The notes beneath the pieces were generated by a model. It was not told the origin of the DNA and ran no database searches. It saw nothing but the letters and a program-made list of their open reading frames with translations. The translations under genes were made by a program, and so were the position numbers. A stretch of 24,705 bases of DNA from 2-01-FULL-33-17 sp964474375 (GTDB lineage Bacteria > Patescibacteriota > Minisyncoccia > Phycocordibacterales > UBA9973), in contig CAYYSG010000009.1 in assembly GCA_964474375.1 (NCBI GenBank), forward strand, positions 1 to 24,705, read 5' to 3'. Shown in pieces: positions 23,452 to 24,705 of this stretch (its first letter is position 1; each line of letters begins with the position of its first letter).

Positions 23452-23746
23452 AGCGTATTTACCGATTGGACTGTATTTGTTAGGGGCGTTTGTCGGGGTG
23501 TTCTATCCCTACCTGCGGGCGTGGCTGACCGACGGCGTGGCCTTTGACTGGCGAAAGGCGGCGGGCAAAGCAGTGGCGGCCGTGTTGGGGTTGGTGCTCG
23601 TGCCGACATTTGCCCAGACTATTGAGGCGATTGGCGGCATGGGCTTGCTGGTGGTTTTCCTGGCCGGCCTGGCGGCGACGACGATCGGCCACGAGGCGCA
23701 ACGGACACCGGCGGCGATTGAGGCGGCAAGGGATGGCAGATCGTAA
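23441..23746 (+). CDS. small membrane protein, second holin candidate
   Basis: The GTG start at 23441 has GGAGGTG upstream, and the 101 residues contain three hydrophobic segments: ~5-25 (YLPIGLYLLGAFVGVFYPYL), ~40-60 (KAVAAVLGLVLVPTFAQTI) and ~64-83 (GGMGLLVVFLAGLAATTIG), with a charged C-terminal tail (RTPAAIEAARDGRS). Size, three-helix topology and position before the LysM-like and CAP genes fit a holin or an antiholin. With 22335-22619 there are two holin-sized membrane proteins, which could be a holin/antiholin pair. Confidence 0.6.
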   Translation: MEAKAYLPIGLYLLGAFVGVFYPYLRAWLTDGVAFDWRKAAGKAVAAVLGLVLVPTFAQTIEAIGGMGLLVVFLAGLAATTIGHEAQRTPAAIEAARDGRS

Positions 23747-24260
23747 CACCCGCTGGATTATTCTAATCGGCGCGGGTCTTATTTTGGTGGCCGCAGGACT
23801 GGCCCTGATCGCGGTTGGGCGGGGGTGTCGGGCGGGACCACCGCCGTCCGGCGGACCAACGTCCACGGCCACAATTATCGCTACGTTGCCCCCTGTGCTA
23901 GTTATTTCGCCGTCTGCGACGTTTTTACCACCAACGACTACTAGAACACCTGTGCCGATTAAGACATTCACGGCGACGGTTGCGCCGACAATTGTGAATA
24001 CAAAAGTAGTCACAATCACGCCAAGCCCTAGCCCGGCCCCCGACTCTGATCGGGCCACGCCCATCTCGACGCCGGCGCTAATCGGGCATCATCGGGTCAG
24101 GCGCGGCGAAACGATGTACGGGATCGCGCTGGCGTGGGAACCGGGCCGGTATTTCGCATGGGCGCGGGACGTATGGGAACCGGTGTGTCGGGTGAATCCG
24201 CAGATTGCCAACTGCCGGTTAATCTATCCCGGTGACGTGCTGGGGATACCGCAACGATGA
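23733..24260 (+). CDS. membrane-anchored LysM-like protein with Thr/Pro-rich linker
   Basis: From ATG 23733 (AAGGG upstream, overlapping the previous gene by 14 bp) the protein has 175 residues. Residues ~8-28 are a membrane helix or uncleaved signal anchor (WIILIGAGLILVAAGLALIAV). Residues ~35-115 are a Thr/Pro/Ser-rich linker (PTSTATIIATLPP, TTTRTPVPIKT) of the kind common in secreted Chloroflexota proteins. Residues ~118-175 are LysM-like: HHRVRRGETMYGIAL at the start and IYPGDVLGIP at the end, with an aromatic insertion (YFAWARDVWEPVCRVNPQIANC). LysM binds N-acetylglucosamine-containing glycans such as peptidoglycan. A spanin- or wall-anchored lysis accessory is a possible role. Confidence 0.65.
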   Translation: MADRNTRWIILIGAGLILVAAGLALIAVGRGCRAGPPPSGGPTSTATIIATLPPVLVISPSATFLPPTTTRTPVPIKTFTATVAPTIVNTKVVTITPSPSPAPDSDRATPISTPALIGHHRVRRGETMYGIALAWEPGRYFAWARDVWEPVCRVNPQIANCRLIYPGDVLGIPQR

Positions 24261-24705
24261 TTGGCCGCATTAACGCCGCGCGCGCCGGGCAGGGCTTGCC
24301 GCCATTGGCGGAGAATGTCCAGTTGGGCAAGGCGGCGACCAAACACGCGCAGGATTTGGCCCGAAACCAATGGCTGATTGACAGCGGCCAGTACCACACC
24401 GGCAGCGACGGTAGCAGCATCGACCAACGCCTGAGACGCGAGGGCTATAACCCGGTGCAGTGGGGCGAAATTGTGGGCTGGGGTTGGCAAGGCGACAGCG
24501 ACCGCATGATGGAATGGTGGCTGAATTCACCTGTCCACTACGGGCAGATAATGGCCGGGAACGTGACCGACATCGGCGCGGGTTACGTCTATGCGCCGGG
24601 CACGACCTGGGGGCATTACTGGTGTATCAACTTCGGACGACGAAAGGGCGGGGCGGTCTACACGTCACACGTGCCGGTCGTTGCAAAGCCGTCGAATTCG
24701 ACGGG
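24257..24705 (+). CDS. CAP-superfamily (SCP/PR-1) domain protein, 3' partial
   Basis: The ATG at 24257 overlaps the previous stop (ATGA) and the frame stays open to the right edge (149 complete codons). The translation reads as a CAP domain: MIGRINAARAGQGLPPL, KHAQDLARNQWL, a YHTGSDGSS loop, RRE-YNPVQWGEIVGWGWQGD (the E of the metal-site motif), MMEWWLNSPVHYGQIMAG (W-x-x-S-P-x-H-x-x-x-i-m), IGAGYVYA and YWCINFG. All five landmark CAP segments are present. CAP proteins are secreted in most organisms; this one has no signal peptide at the N-terminus, so it needs the holin or another route to leave the cell, or works in the virion. The C-terminus is unknown; further domains may follow. Confidence 0.85.
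   Translation, partial: MIGRINAARAGQGLPPLAENVQLGKAATKHAQDLARNQWLIDSGQYHTGSDGSSIDQRLRREGYNPVQWGEIVGWGWQGDSDRMMEWWLNSPVHYGQIMAGNVTDIGAGYVYAPGTTWGHYWCINFGRRKGGAVYTSHVPVVAKPSNST

Noticed and set aside
1..24705. Diversity-generating retroelement, tRNA or integrase genes
   Set aside because: No reverse transcriptase motif, no tRNA cloverleaf and no tyrosine or serine recombinase motif was seen on either strand.

Overview
The window is a run of tailed-phage structural genes. It is almost entirely on the + strand, tightly packed, and follows the head-to-tail-to-lysis order of a siphovirus-like phage or prophage with a long non-contractile tail (a long tape measure gene is present, and no sheath or recognisable baseplate-wedge gene was seen). 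The DNA is GC-rich with strong G/C third-position bias. The host is not given by the sequence. A Chloroflexota host is my best guess, from a Thr/Pro-rich linker before a LysM-like domain (24 kb) and an effector-associated/death-like domain (23 kb) of a kind I know mainly from Chloroflexota, cyanobacteria and other multicellular-type bacteria. This is inference. No integrase, repressor, terminase or portal gene lies inside the window, so lifestyle cannot be decided.

Head region (1-5057): the window opens inside a very long MuF/SPP1-gp7-type minor head protein that carries a PI4K/HipA-like kinase-type domain and a C-terminal ADP-ribosyltransferase-like region, so it resembles a MuF polymorphic toxin with two enzymatic modules. 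Two small unknown genes follow in a coupled arrangement and could include an immunity protein. Next is a 179-bp gap with a near-consensus sigma70-type promoter, a palindrome between its -35 and -10 boxes, a 7-bp hairpin and a strong intrinsic terminator. Together these look like a roughly 120-nt small RNA or an attenuated leader ahead of scaffold, decoration protein and major capsid genes.

A reverse-strand HNH homing endonuclease (5059-5802) sits directly after the capsid gene with its own promoter, placed so that its mRNA would be leaderless. The + strand then resumes with a small unknown protein, a fibre-like protein with AELN-LDG repeats, and the head-tail connector/closure/tail-completion set (6765-8323). 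A duplicated pair of small beta-rich proteins, the major tail tube protein and the tail-assembly chaperone region follow. The chaperone region is broken by an exact 100-N scaffold gap (10016-10115).

Tail region (10487-22338): tape measure, a Dit-like distal tail protein enlarged by extra domains, small accessory beta proteins, a repeat-bearing fibre protein with three 123-bp repeats, a hub protein of the ReqiPepy6 Gp37 type, a short coiled-coil protein and a 1,368-residue spike with an N-terminal parallel beta-helix and four PKD domains.

Lysis/host-interaction region (22335-24705): a cassette of small membrane proteins (holin candidates). One of them is a membrane-anchored coiled coil ending in an effector-associated/death-like domain, which is the most unexpected gene in the window. 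It is followed by a membrane-anchored LysM-like protein and a CAP-superfamily gene that runs off the right edge. Apart from the N gap, no stretch over 300 bases lacks a gene.
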